Assembly (NCBI RefSeq): GCF_030272615.1
Contig: NC_081415.1
Span: 605,377,137 to 605,441,136 of the forward strand
Direction of reading: 5' to 3'
DNA length: 64,000 nucleotides
From: Cryptomeria japonica
Taxonomy: Eukaryota > Streptophyta > Pinopsida > Cupressales > Cupressaceae
Numbering within the stretch: the first letter of the stretch is position 1; each line of letters starts with the position of its first letter. The translations under genes were made by a program, and so were the position numbers. Under the pieces are notes generated by a model, which was not told the origin of the DNA, ran no database searches, and saw only the letters and a program-made list of their open reading frames with translations. This document shows positions 23,554 through 35,150 of this stretch, in pieces.

Positions 23554-24330
23554 TTAGTTTTGGTAGCCTCTTCTTCCCTGCCGGTAGTCATTCCTATCTC
23601 TGTTTTTGCTGGAAGATCTTCTAAACTCTCTAAAATCATCTACACCAGCTTCTTTGTGAGGATAGCTTTCAACGAAGTGTCCTACTTTCCCACAGTTGAA
23701 GCATTTAAGTGGTAGCTTTCCCTTGTACCAGTTGGATCCTCTTTTGAGCATCTTGATAAATTTTTCTACTTCAGTATCAGAGTCTTCACTACATTCTTTA
23801 TGAGTAATAGCTTCTTTTCCCTTTTTGGTGATGTTGAATGCTACCTCTTTCCTTGTAGAAGTCTCACCGGTTGTTCTCATCTCATAGGCTATAAGGGAGG
23901 CAAATAGTTTATCCATTATGAAAGTCTTCAGATCATTGGCTTCTTCTATGGCTAACACCTTAGTATCATATTTGGGAGTGAGAGATCTAAGTATCTTTTT
24001 GACAAGAATCTCATTTGCGATCTCTTCTCCAAGTCCTCTAATAGTATTCATAGTTTCATCAAATCTATGAAGATAGTTTGCAATATTTTCATCATCTTTC
24101 ATTTTTATTCTTTCAAGTTGGCTTCTCAACGTTTGCAGCTTGTCTTCCTTAGCCTTTGCATCTCCCTCAAACAACTTCTGCAATTTGTCCCATGTCTAAT
24201 TTGCTAAAACACAATGCATGACTTTGACAAATTCATTATCAGATAGTCCACTCAAGATGGCATGTTTTGCCTTTGCATTATTCTCATATTCCCTTTTTGC
24301 ATCCAGACCAATCAGGCTCAGCTGCCAGAC
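23554..24330 (-). pseudogene. Copia gag capsid core and CCHC knuckle
   Basis: Starts without its beginning. LDAKREYENNAKAKHAILSG, then LSDNEFVKVMHC, then after a stop KLQKLFEGDAKAKEDKLQTL. YLHRFDETMNTIRGLGEEI and KILRSLTPKYDTKV are core motifs of plant copia gag (UBN2-type). The knuckle reads CFNCGKVGHFVESYPH, with the last Cys replaced by Tyr. The N-terminal 60-80 codons and the primer site are missing at the junction with the LTR near 24330-24370. Confidence 0.8.
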
Positions 24331-24369
24331 TATGATACTGCTAGTAGAATCCTCTCACCTATTTTCTTT

Positions 24370-25143
24370 CTCACTCACACTACTATCCCCTCCATGATCT
24401 TCACAGCATCAACAACATTTTTTGTCCATAGCTCTCATTTCTTATCAGATGATTTCTCACCAAAATGCAATTCAAAGTTTTGACAGTTAGGGTTTCCTCA
24501 CCATCTACAAGCCAAACCAAATCCAATCATATTCTGCATGATCTAATCACCTTGATGTCCATCTCTTCATCTCTGTCATTTCCATGCCTTTTAAAACATG
24601 TTTTCCAGATAAGGGAAATATGATCCATTATATCGATCTACATCTATCAAATTGCTATTAATACCTCTATTGTTTCCTTCTCAAGGTATTCTTTCAATCT
24701 GATCTTCTTGCTTCAATCTAGGTGCCAATTTCTCCCCTGATCTTCCTCTATCATTCCTTCTTCCTCGAGCCACAATCAGTCTGATGCAATCCCTTGATTT
24801 GTGGTTCCTTCATTAATGGTGAATTTCTGTTTCATCAACCCTATCGATGAAGGTTCACCAACCATGACACACTTACCACCTCAACTCCACATGAAATCAC
24901 ACCAATCAAGACATGACCTACCAGCACGCAGTCGGCCAGGAAAATACATATCGGTAAAACCCTTGGCCAGATTGTTCTCCTTCTATTAACTAGTAGAGAA
25001 TTCGGTACCAGTTTGCACATCTTCACTTTCGGTGGTATGAGAACTTTTGACATTCTGCCTCTTAATCATAAACAAGCCACTATCCTTCATGCTCAACCAC
25101 CACCGGTTGACATCAATGACAACTTAGTGCCAATATGCCAACA
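24370..25143 (-). repeat. 5' LTR of minus copia element, truncated
   Basis: Matches 18330-19105 of the other LTR but lacks the counterpart of 17676-18329 (about 654 bases). The missing part is the R/U5 end plus primer site. On the minus strand it starts TGTTGG at 25143. Confidence 0.75.
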
Positions 25144-25672
25144 CAGGTTACCTCAACCTATTCTGGTGATCTACCAGATCCTCTTCTAAAGTTCATGGAG
25201 GCTTGGGCATTGATTCTGATGTTCCTTGGCATGTGGCTAACCTTTTCCCGCAATCTACATTTCATCCTTTGGATTTTCCAGAGGAATATCTTCGCGGAGG
25301 CTGACCTTGTTATTTTACATGTTAGGTCTTTCTCTTCGGGTTTGGATCCCTTTTGGGCTAACTAGATTCTTTGGATTGATATATTTTTGTAATTACGCAT
25401 TAGAATATAATCAATCAGAGAATCAAGTAGCTATACTGTGCATAGAAGATGGATCATAAGATTCAAGGTCCTGGTTGTGACCTATTCTACTAGGCCTATG
25501 AGCCGGTATGTTGTAACCTAGTTGTTACTGGTTGGATGTAATCAAATTTCATGCAATAAAGTAACCTATTATGCATTATCTCCATCATACCTTTGTGTTT
25601 CCGTTGTGTTTGCTCTTGTTGACGAGTCCAGATTTATCTCTTTGAGGTCCCTCCTCACCAGTGACTGCTTCG
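25144..25672 (+). repeat. Chromovirus LTR, second part
   Basis: Continues the LTR begun at 17406-17675. Across the two parts it is collinear with the inverted solo LTR at 44547-45328, through shared phrases such as CTGGTGATCTACCAGA and GAGGTCCCTCCT. The end is placed at GACTGCTTC; the inverted copy ends GCTTCA. Confidence 0.7.
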
Positions 25673-26585
25673 GGGGATTCTTTAGTATGCCATGAATGCA
25701 TGTGCTATAACTCAGGTTCACTAAGTGAAGCCCCCAAGCTAAAAAGTCCCAATCAGCCAATAAAGATAAAAGAAAATAAATAGACTATTTAAACTCCCAA
25801 ATAAATATAAAACGTCCTATAATATAATTATAATAGATAATCAATTAGTATTATATAATAAACTCACAATAAATATTATTTATTAATTACACATTAAATC
25901 TCATAGCATTATTAATTAATTAATAACCACAATAAATTATCTCAACATAATAATTAAAATAAAACACCACATAACTCCTACAAGGCAACATAGCCAAAAT
26001 ACTAGAACTAAAAGATATCACCTAAGCCTATAATGTGATAGAATATTATATCATTGTCTATTCAACTTGCCATTGGGATTAGAGACACGTTCAAACCTAT
26101 GAAACCAGGTGGAGTCAGTGTCTAGTACTTGCATCGTGCATAACAACAAAATTTTATGCATAATATATATATATATATAGTCACGGAGTAGACACATAGG
26201 TGGAACTTAGATAATCACAACGTCACACTCTACTCTCAATGAGTGGTATGACATCGTCCCTTCCACATCCATGAAAACAATACATCATAATATAGACACA
26301 ATCATCAAAATCATCATCATATCCAATATAATCATGAAATAAAGTTAACACATTACATGATAACATCACAAGTAAATACAAATCATTAGATATGCATAAG
26401 TAACCAAACATAAATCCCAACATCAACATAGTACTAAGTATTTCATCATCCACATAAAACATAATCTATCATCTATCAACATGAAATGCCTATCAAAACA
26501 TAAACAAAACAATAAGTAACTACCAAGAGTATCATAAATAAATTTAAACAAGTCCATAAATGTGTATCTATGCATCAAAAGAAAA
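25673..26585. other. AT-rich stretch without recognised gene
   Basis: Rich in ATTAATTAATTA-type words, with a short (TA)n run at 26163-26179. Reading frames are short and lack any known motif. Confidence 0.5.
26163..26179. repeat. (TA)n microsatellite
   Basis: Alternating A and T for 17 bases. Confidence 0.9.
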
Positions 26586-26589
26586 GTAT

Positions 26590-26927
26590 ATCAAGGAGGG
26601 GCACTACATCCTATAATGCATAATCTTCACAAACTTTGAGTTAGATAAACAACATAAAATAGCATTCCTTTCCTAGGTATTATTATTGCAAGCCTTCTTT
26701 ATGGCCTAATCTCTTGTGGGACTCTAGGGATTTCATAACCATTCACAAGTTATTAGCAAACATCAAACACTAGGGCCATCAAATATGCTTCCATTCTTAC
26801 ACTCCAAAATGCATTTAATTGGATCCATCAAAAAGAGGTACCTTGTTTGATGACAAACCTTCTTGAGAAACTAAGTGTACCATCCCAAATCTACCTCAAG
26901 TTGTTAAGCTTCTTCCAAGTAACTTAT
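26590..26927 (-). pseudogene. Old copia gag fragment
   Basis: On the minus strand, allowing for frame changes, it reads VPLFDGSN, then a decayed Phe-Trp region, then MEAYLMAL, NGYEIPRVPQE, and a version of KACNNN..RNAILC. This is the N-terminal part of plant copia gag. It lies directly downstream of a primer site and LTR end in the correct order. It is much more decayed than the neighbouring elements and stops abruptly near 26585. Confidence 0.55.
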
Positions 26928-26938
26928 CTCTAATACCA
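26928..26938 (-). other. Primer binding site, initiator Met tRNA type (decayed)
   Basis: Minus strand TGGTATTAGAG against the usual TGGTATCAGAG, one C to T change. It sits a few bases from the end of the LTR-like block 26941-27561. Confidence 0.55.
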
Positions 26939-26940
26939 AT

Positions 26941-27561
26941 TAAAGGGCACACAATATACCAAGAGGGAATAAGAATTAGTATATGCCAATTTTAACTTGA
27001 TTAAACATTAATTGTCATTAATAACTTCTCCAAAACTGAACTTCAAATCATCAAAGAAATATTTACTAATTTTCCTTAATTATAAATCCATTAATCAACA
27101 CACATAGACACATCCACATAAAGAACACCATATTTATGTGGGAAACCAGAATGAGATAAACCAAATGGAGTATAGTTGCTTGGATCTACTACCCAAATCT
27201 AGCCTCACAAAAGCAAGATAAAATAAGGAATTTAAAAAATGAAGTAGGCATGAACTTCTTGGAGACACCAATCCCCAATTACATTTTTAGGCACCAACCT
27301 ATAAGAGATAACAATCCCCTACTCCAAGATCTAAGAACCAACTCATAATGTGGGGCACCAATCCCACCAAGATACAAAAGATATGAATTGTGAACCTTCA
27401 ATAGTAAAATCACATCTTGTTGAACTAATATAAACAACTTTAGAACACTCTCACATAGTACATATGATCTTTCGATGAAATTGCATACAATGACTAAGAT
27501 ACAAATTGTATTTTTTTAGATTATAACCTAGTACAATTCACACCTTAGTCTTTTGCCTCTA
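26941..27561 (-). repeat. Old copia LTR fragment (3' end part)
   Basis: On the minus strand it contains in order the GTTTTCC-type region, TGTGAGGCTAGATT, and GGTTGGTGCC phrases shared with LTR family A (for example 49220-49330). It ends next to the primer site. The block is cut at 27562 by insertion of the element 27567-35145. I do not recognise its continuation beyond 35151. Confidence 0.5.
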
Positions 27562-27566
27562 CTTTA
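27562..27566. repeat. Target site duplication, left
   Basis: CTTTA, identical to 35146-35150. Confidence 0.85.
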
Positions 27567-29147
27567 TGATAACTCGATGAACGAATAGTACCAAATAGGT
27601 ACTGAGAGGGGGGGGTGAATCAGTACAGACAAAAATATAGTCCGAAACCGGTTTGACAACAAATACTCTGAATGACTGGCAAAAAGTGACACTGGTTGAA
27701 ACATAGTGCAACCGGTAAGACCCAGAACAACTAAAACTATCATAAACTGGTTACTCACTTAGCTTTCCTCTTAGCTCAATACTATAGTACCATTACACCC
27801 TCATGTATGAAAAGGTAAACTATCATTAGATCTTTACAATAGTTAGTTCAATATGTTTTATAGATAGGCATAAAACACAAAACCATCATATGCTTAACAG
27901 GCAGTAGCAAAGCATCACAAGATAAAAGTATCGCACATGACACACATATTTTCACATGGAAACCCAACTGGGAAAAACCATGGTGGGGATGAATACCCAC
28001 AAGCTTCTTTTTGAACTCTTTAGAAGTCCGCTTTGTTAGGAGCCTTGTCTGATTAAAGACATTACAATAAGTTCTACTAGGAACCGATCTTGTTATGGAT
28101 CACCTGGTTAAGGGATGGCTACAATACCCAGTTAAGGGTTAAACCTAGTTAGGGTTACCTTGTTAGAGGATTTCAAGAACTCAATAGATAAAGGATCTCC
28201 AAAGCTCTATAGCTTCTCAAAACTCAATAACTTCGAGTTACACTGTTAAAGGATTTATATCAAGCCGGTTAAGGCTACCTTGTTAAGGGATTTCACAACT
28301 GTTGAAGTGGTTAAAGATCAACAGGAATTACAATGATTTGGTAACAACACTCAATGCTAATGCAGATTCATTTTGGCTCCTCTTCACCTTCTACACATTC
28401 ACTTTGCAGGTATCTCTTCTCTGCTTTGGTCTGGCAAGAATCACGGATCACTTCCCTTGGATACACACATACAACTTCTGCCAACAACTTTAGAAAGAAA
28501 CAAAACATCGACCTTATAGAAAATAAATAGGTCTGTAGCAAAAACCCTAAACCCTAAACCTATTAGGTTAAGCAATTCAAATGGTTCAATCCTGACCATT
28601 GAATCATACTGCATTAAATGCAACAATCTTGAATCGATCTCAAGATATTATGCATCGTCCATTATCTACCGATTTCATGGCAGCTGATAACCCATCACGT
28701 GTTATCACCATTTAACAAACTTTGCACATTCCCAAGGTGGATAGGGATAGTCTTCTTCATGCAAGATCCTTCACATGCATAGGGCTTACATGGCAACACG
28801 ATATGTTCTTCATTATACTGCTAACTCATCACACAAAGATCACCGATTGAGTCACACAAGCTTGAGGTACTCCAACTAGAAATCCTGAAGTGGAAACTAA
28901 CTACCAACCGGTAGTCATACAATGCTTCCATGTGTCGGTTCCCATAACTACATGATAGTTCACCTTGACATGCCAGTTCACCTTGAACAAATATATCACT
29001 TCACTTTGGCATATATACTGGTTGACACATATGTTGGTTCTCTCTTCTCACATATCACATATGGCAGTTCACATCATATCACATATTGACATCAATGACA
29101 ACATACAATATCATTATGTCCTCATACCAGTTCACATAATGCCAACA
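27567..29147 (-). repeat. 3' LTR
   Basis: On the minus strand it starts TGTTGGCATTATGTGAAC at 29147 and ends TTATCA at 27567. It matches 33536-35145. It contains the shared box at 27601-27624 and several GGTTAAGG / TTGTTAAGGGATTTC phrases repeated within 28060-28300. Confidence 0.9.
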
Positions 29148-29160
29148 ATCTCCCCCTTTG
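29148..29160 (-). other. Polypurine tract
   Basis: Minus strand AAAGGGGGAGAT directly before the LTR start TGTTGG. Confidence 0.85.
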
Positions 29161-29389
29161 GTATTGATGGCAATATACAAAGATATCTCTCTGTTTCACA
29201 TCTTCTCCCCCATTTTCTGCAGATATCTTCTCCGCTTCACTTCTTCTCCCCCTTTGACAATAATGCCAAAGTGGAGGCACAAGCATCCCTATTCCATTAT
29301 GCTACTCCCCCTGAGGAGTAGCATCCTTCAACACATAAATCAGCAAAAATTTGACTATGCAATACCTGACTAATGTGGAACAAATACTT

Positions 29390-29890
29390 TTAGTTCACCT
29401 CTTGAAGGGGCAGTACCCCCAATTCACCTCTTAAATGCACAAATGTAGCCTTTGGGAGAGGCTTGGTGAATATGTCTGCCAACTGCTCCTTACTGGAAAC
29501 ATGTTCCAGTGCAATCTCTTTATTTTGAACCTTTTCCCTCAAGAAATGATACTTAAGCTCAAAATGCTTGGTTCTAGAATGTAAAACTGGATTCTTTGAA
29601 ATATTGATAGCACTTGTGTTATCACAGGATATACTTACTAGTTCAGATACAAGGATTTTGAAGCCATTTAAAACATTCTTCATCTAGATTGTCTGAGTGC
29701 AGTTCATGAAAGCTGCAACATACTCCACTTCCGCTATAGACTGAGAGATACAACTCTGCTTTTTACTCATCCATGAGACTAGTCTACCACCAAGAAAGAA
29801 TGCACCACCAGTTGTGCTTTTCTAGTCATCCACATTACCTGCCCAATCAACATCTATGAATACTTTCAGAATGAAATCATTGTTGTATGG
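29390..29890 (-). pseudogene. Copia RNase H
   Basis: Removes RNA from the RNA/DNA hybrid. Motifs are VFIDVDWAGNVDD, then a stop at 29822 in place of the residue before KSTTGG, then IAEVEYVAA (usual Ala-Glu-Ala-Glu region changed), SCDNTSAINISKNP, HSRTKHFELKYHFLREK, and [15 protein letters not shown]. It ends with the natural stop TAA at 29390. The catalytic Asp of FIDVDW and the Glu of VEY are present. Confidence 0.85.
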
Positions 29891-31102
29891 GTACCACAAT
29901 CCATAGTCAACTGTTCCCTTCAGATACCTAGGAATCCGCTTGACTGCAACCAAGTGGGATTCTCTTGGACTTTTTTGGAACCTTGCAATAATGCCAACTA
30001 CATGTGCAATATTTGGTTTGCTATACACTACATAATGCAACTTACCAATCATTGATCGGTATTCCTTCTCATCAACCAGTGCAGAATCATCCTCTTTTGA
30101 CAATTTGCAACCAGTCACCATTGGTGTACCAACTAGTTTGCTATCTTCCATGCCAAAGGTCTTCAACACCTCTTTGACATATTTGGACTGAGTGATAAAG
30201 ATTCCATCTTTCATCTGCTGGATCTGTAGTCCAATGAAGAACTTAATCTCCCCTATGAGTGACATCTCAAACTCTTTCTTCATCTCATTAGCAAACTCAT
30301 GACTCATCTTGTCATCTCCACCAAAGATAATGTCATCAAAAAAAACCTCACAGATCAGGATCTAATCTCCTGCAGACTTCAAGTAGATATTGCTATCTTC
30401 ACTTGTTCTCTCAAATCCAATCTTCACAAGATGGTAATGTAGGCACTCATACCATTCCCTAGGTGCTTTCTTTAGACCATATAAGGCTTTATGTAGCCTA
30501 CATACCATGTCACTATCTCCAGATAGGGCAAACCCATCTAGTTGCTCAATATACACCTCCTCTTCAAGTACACCATTTAGGAATGTAGATTTTACATCCA
30601 TTTGATATACTTTGAAGCCTTTAAAAACTACATATGCAAGAAGCATACGAACTCCTTCCAATCTGGCTACAAGAGCAAAGGTTTCTCCATAGTCTTCTCC
30701 TTCTTCTTGAGCATATCCTTTGCACACCAATCTGGCTTTATTCCTAATCACTGTGCCATCCTCATTCAGCTTGTTTCTGAACACACATTTGGTGCCAATG
30801 ACATTTTTATGCTCTGGTTTGGGTACCAAGGACCATGTACCATTTTACTCTATCTGGTCAAGTTCCTCTTCCATTGCCTTGATCCAGTCTTCATCTTTAT
30901 GAGCCTCTTTGAATGATTTAGGCTCAAATTCAGAGATCATACATGAGTTTTCTCTGATCTTTCTTCTTGTAAGGATTCCTACATCCTTATCTCCTATGAT
31001 CTGCTTGGGATCATGATTTAGCTTGACATGCTGAGGAATGGTCTTGACTAGTTCTTCTTTCTTTTCTTCTTCATCCTCATCTTCATTAGTATCAGCATTC
31101 AT
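29891..31102 (-). pseudogene. Copia reverse transcriptase
   Basis: DEDWIKAMEEELDQIE is followed by a TAA stop at 30845 and then [19 protein letters not shown]. Next come [39 protein letters not shown] and [17 protein letters not shown] stop at 30362 stands where Gln is expected. The catalytic box is FFDDIIFGG; the family has Y-V-D-D, so both Asp remain. Then LQIQQMKDGIFITQSKYVKE, GTPMVTGCKLSK, YRSMIGKL and ARFQKSPRESHL. The frame is otherwise open. Confidence 0.88.
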
Positions 31103-31150
31103 CGGCTTAGGAACACTGTTACTGGTACTTGGTTGACTGACAACCGGTTC

Positions 31151-32110
31151 CTAGAAGGTTGTAACCAGTTCATTTATAGCTTGCTCATTGCTAGTTTCCT
31201 CAGTTTTCTTAGAGGATTCATCAACTCTTACATTGATACTTTCCATAATTCTCTGAGTCCTATTGTTGTAACACTTGAGATCTTTACTCTTGGTGGAATA
31301 TCCTAGGAATATTCCCTCATCGCATTTAGCTTCAAATTTTCCCTGATGTTCACTCCTCTTGATGTAACATTTGCTACCAAATACCCTAAAGTAGCTAACC
31401 ACAGGTGTCTTACCAGTCCAATACTCATAAGGAGTTTTGTCCTTACCTTTCTTGATGAGTACCCAGTTCATTGTATAGACTGCAATGCTCACCACTTCTC
31501 TCCAAAAGGTGTGAGCTACCTTTCCTTGAATCAACATAGTTCTAGCTGCTTCAACCATAGTCTAGTTATTCCTCTCTGCTAGGCCATTCTGCTATAGAGT
31601 CCGGGGGGCAGACAGTTGCCTCTTCATGCCAAATTCTTCACAATACTTGTTGAATTCCCCTCCTTGATCAGTTCTGAGACACTTGATCCATTTACCGCTT
31701 TCCTTCTCCACCACTGTTTTGAAAGCTTTGAACTTCACAAAGGCTTTAGACTTGTCTTTCAAGAATGTGACCCACATCATTCTTGAGAAGTCATCAGTGA
31801 GAATCATGAAGTACCTATCACCCTACACACTTCTAGTTTTCATAGGACCACACAAATCAGTATGCAAAAGATCAAGCAAGTTGTTAGTAGTGAAAGATTT
31901 AACTTTAAAGGTTGAGGAAGACATTTTTCCCAATTGACACTCTCTGCACAAGGTATTATCCAGTTTGCTTAGCACCAACAACCCTCTAACTGCCTTGATC
32001 TTACTATCCTTCACAATATCATCAAAGTTTACATGGTAGAGTCTCCTATGCCATATCCAGCTATCATGAAACTTAGCCATAAGAAATGTACTTATATTTG
32101 CATTCAGATG
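31151..32110 (-). pseudogene. Copia integrase
   Basis: WHRRLYHVNFDDI and CRECQLGKMS form the zinc region (H-H-C-C). The core has Asp in LLHTDLCGPMKTRS, Asp in RTDQGGEF, and the family block QNGLAERNN with its Glu. TAG stops at 31823, 31592 and 31562 fall in or next to conserved motifs; at the first two, family context expects Gln. The C-terminal part ends GIFLGYSTKSKDLKCYN and VRVDE, then a linker with a TAG stop at 31151. Confidence 0.87.
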
Positions 32111-32480
32111 AAATAGGTTACCTTTGGTCTGCATGTCGATGGTCACCAATTCACCATCTTTTCCTTTGATTTTGCGGACTCCATTCTTGAATTCTAGAGT
32201 GAGGCCACTGTCATTCAGCTGGGCAACACTCAAAAGGTTGTGTCTGAGACCATCAACCTAGTACACATTGTCAGCACTGCTCTTTGCATTCAGAGAGATG
32301 GACCCTCTGCCTTTGACCATGCATGGTGCATCATTGCCAAAGTGAACCACACCACCATCATACTCCTCCAAGGATAGAAACTTGCTTCGGTCACAAGTCA
32401 TGTGGTGAGAACAACCACTATCAATGATCCACTCATTGGAATTATCAAACCAAGAGACAAGAGCCTTCTTGTCTACCACA
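32111..32480 (-). pseudogene. Copia aspartic protease
   Basis: WIIDSGCSHHMTCDRSKF keeps the D-S-G-C motif. GGVVHFGNDAPCMVKGRGS follows, then a TAG stop at 32258 in the N-V-Y-x-V-D-G-L region, then HNLLSVAQLNDSGLTLEF. Apart from that stop the domain is intact. Confidence 0.87.
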
Positions 32481-33466
32481 TCTTCCTTTATAGAAACAAA
32501 CACAATGTCTTCATTCTCTTCATCTCCTGATTCCTCATCTATGGCACCTTCATCAACTGCCACAAAATAGTTTCTCTGGTTTCCTCCTATGAATTTCCTT
32601 AACCTTTCTAGTTTGTCCTTGATATCGCAATTAGGACAATTTATAGCAATATGTCCTATCCGGTTACAAGAAAAGCATTTCAAAGGTAGCTTACCTTTGT
32701 ATTTACCGGTTCCTTTAGGAAGCTTCCTAGCAAGGAGAGCTTCAAATGCCATCAAAATCTCCTCATCATCCATTTCTTTGCTCTGTCTAGGTTCACCACT
32801 AGTGCTAGCTTCTTTCCCTTTTTTGGATGGTATAGCAGAGGCTTTAACTGCTGATTTAGTCTTTTGAACACTGCCATCAAAACTATTTAGCTCATATGCT
32901 ATCAACTTGGCTATGATGGAGTCCAAGGATACCTTAGTCTTGTCTATTAATCTTAGCTCCTGAATAGCAGCAACCCTTATTGAATAGACTGGCAATAGGG
33001 ATCTCAGGACTTTGCTTACCAAAGTGGAATCTTCTATTTTACCACCTACACTCTTGATTTCTCCAACAACTGTTTTGATTCTTATTCCATACTATTGAAT
33101 GGTCTCACCTTCAACCATCCACATATCTTCAAACTTCCCTCTCAGGCTTTCTTCCTTAGCCTATTTTACATGTTCATCACCACCATAGATATTTTCAAGA
33201 GCATCCCATACCTCTTTGGGATTTACCTTATCCTGAACATCAATAAACTCAATGATAGATAGACTACTAATAAGGGCTTCCATGACTTGCCCATTTTCTT
33301 GTATCTCTCTCTTTTGGTCATTAGCGAGAGTACCGGTAGGGACAACATAGACATTCTCAACATAACTCCAGTGTTGAGCACCCATCCTTCTAATGAATAC
33401 CTTCATCCTATCTTTCCATATACCAAAATTTTCCCTGTTAAACTTTGGACCTTCCCTCTTCATCAT
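32481..33466 (-). pseudogene. Copia gag
   Basis: Starts MMKREGPKFNRENFGIWKDRM, the usual N-terminus of plant copia gag around F-x-x-W. KEVWDALENIYGGDEHVK ends at a TAG (33161), and a second TAG lies at 33092 (TIQxYGIRIKTVVGEI). KVLRSLLPVYSIRVAAI and ELRLIDKTKVSLDSIIAKLIAYE follow. The knuckle CFSCNRIGHIAINCP is complete (C-x2-C-x4-H-x4-C). An acidic linker leads in frame into the protease. Gag and pol share one frame without a frameshift. Confidence 0.88.
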
Positions 33467-33521
33467 TTGACTGGGATCTTTACCTCAAACAGTTAAGCTT
33501 ACAACACAGAGAACCTAGAGT

Positions 33522-33533
33522 GCTCTGATACCA
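33522..33533 (-). other. Primer binding site, initiator Met tRNA
   Basis: Minus strand TGGTATCAGAGC, a perfect match to the copia consensus. It starts two bases after the 5' LTR end TTATCA. Confidence 0.92.
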
Positions 33534-33535
33534 AT

Positions 33536-35145
33536 TGATAACTCAATGATGAACAAATAGTACCAAACCGGTACTGAGAGGGGGGGGTGAATCAGTATAG
33601 ACAAAAATATAGTCTGAAACTAGTTTGACAACAAATACTCCAAATGACTAGCAAACAGTGACACTGGTTGAAATAGAGTGCAATCGATAAGACCCAGAAC
33701 AACTAAAACTATCATAAACTAGTTACTCACTTATCTTTCCTCTTAGCTCAATACTATAGTACCATTACACCCTCATTTATGAAGAGGTAAACTATCATCA
33801 GATCTTCACAATAGTTAGTTCAATATGTTATATAGATAGGCATAAAACACAGAACCATCATATGCTTAATAGGTAGTAGCAAAGCATCACAAGATAAAAG
33901 AATCACACATGACACACATATTTTCACATGGAAACCCAACTGGGAAAAACCACGGTGGGGATGAATACCCACAAGCTGCTTTTTGAACTCTTTATAAGTC
34001 CACTCTGTTAGGAGCCTTGTCCGGTTAAAGACATTACAATAGGTTCTTCTAGGAACCGATCTTGTTAGGGATCACCCGGTTAAGGGATGGCTACAATACC
34101 CGGTTAAGGGTTAAACCTAGTTATGGTTACCTTGTTAGAGGATTTCAAGAACTCAATAGCTAAAGGATCTCCAGAGCTCTATAGCTTCTCAGAACTCAAT
34201 AACTTCAAGTTACCCTGTTAAAGGATTTGTATCAAGCCAGTTAAGGCTACCTTGTTAAGGGATTTCACAACTGTTGAAGTGGTTAAAGATCAACAAGAAT
34301 TAGAATGATCTGGTAACAACACTCAATGATAATGCAGATCCATTTTGGCTCCTCTTCAATAATCACATATCACTTCCCTTGGATACACACAATTGTTAAG
34401 GTATCTCTTCTCTCCTTTGGTCTAGCAAGAATCACATATCACTTCCCTTGGATACACACATACAACTTTTGCCAACAACTTTAGAAAGAAACACAACATT
34501 GACCTTATAGAAAATAGATAGGTCGGTAGCAAAAACTCTAAACCCTAAACCTGTTAGGTTAAACAATTCAAATGGTTCAATCCTGATCATTGAATCATAT
34601 TGCATTAAATGCAACAATTTTGAATCGATCTCAAGACATTCTCCATCGTCCATTATCCATCAATTTCATGGCGGCTGATAACCCATCACGCGTTATCATC
34701 GTTTAACAAACTTTGTACATTTTCAAGGTGGATAGGGATAGTATTCTCCATGCAAGATCCTTCACGCGCACAGGGCTTACGTGGCAACACGATCTATTCT
34801 CCATTATACTACTAACTCATCACACAAAGATCACCAATTGAGTCACATAGGCTTCAGGTACTCCAACCAGAAATCTTGAAGTGGAAACTACCTACCAATC
34901 GGTAGTCATACAATGCTTCCATGTGACGGTTCCCATAACTACATGACGGTTCACCTTGACATGCTAGTTCACCTTGAACAAATATACCACTTCACTTTGG
35001 CATATATCCCGGTTCACACATATCCCGGTTCTCTCTTCTCACATATCACATATCACATATGCCGGTTCACATCATATCACATATTGACATCAATGACAAC
35101 ATACAATATCATTATGTCCTCATACCGGTTCACATAATGCCAACA
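33536..35145 (-). repeat. 5' LTR
   Basis: 1610 bases. Compared with the other LTR it keeps more CCGG sites (for example 35124-35127), and it contains a local duplication of a phrase around 34340-34460 (ATCACATATCACTTCCCTTGG occurs twice in part) that accounts for some of the extra length. Confidence 0.9.
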
Positions 35146-35150
35146 CTTTA
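35146..35150. repeat. Target site duplication, right
   Basis: CTTTA, identical to 27562-27566. Confidence 0.85.

Larger units (their letters stand above)
17676..25143 (-). mobile_element. Ty1/copia retrotransposon (minus), degenerate
   Basis: On the minus strand the order is partial 5' LTR (24370-25143), gag, protease, integrase, RT, RNase H, PPT and 3' LTR (17676-19105). It interrupts a chromovirus LTR. Many stops are present. The junction of 5' LTR and gag lost about 650 bases of LTR, the primer site and the gag start. The flanking five bases are CCAGT and CAGGT, at best a decayed duplication. The Asp-rich coiled gag tail and the extra zinc knuckles suggest a SIRE/Maximus-like or related copia lineage, which I hold only tentatively. 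Confidence 0.85.
13825..25672 (+). mobile_element. Chromovirus (Ty3/gypsy) 3' remnant carrying nested insertions
   Basis: Integrase with a C-terminal chromodomain followed by an LTR identifies a plant chromovirus. Only the part from the integrase zinc finger onward is present; the upstream part is not in the window. Two copia insertions interrupt it: a solo LTR at 14331-16614 and a full minus-strand element at 17676-25143. When both are removed, the protein and the LTR become continuous again. The LTR assignment is supported by an inverted second copy at 44547-45328. Confidence 0.8.
27567..35145 (-). mobile_element. Ty1/copia retrotransposon (minus), complete with both LTRs
   Basis: LTRs of 1581 and 1610 bases, a PBS, a PPT and a perfect 5-base duplication CTTTA define the insertion exactly. 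All coding blocks from 33466 down to 29390 lie in one minus frame of about 1,359 codons with no frameshift, interrupted by about ten stops, nine of them TAG. The order is gag, protease, integrase, RT, RNase H (copia). By eye, about 19 differences occur in the first 280 aligned LTR bases, mostly C/T and G/A changes. This is the youngest full element in the window, inserted in an older copia LTR. Confidence 0.93.
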
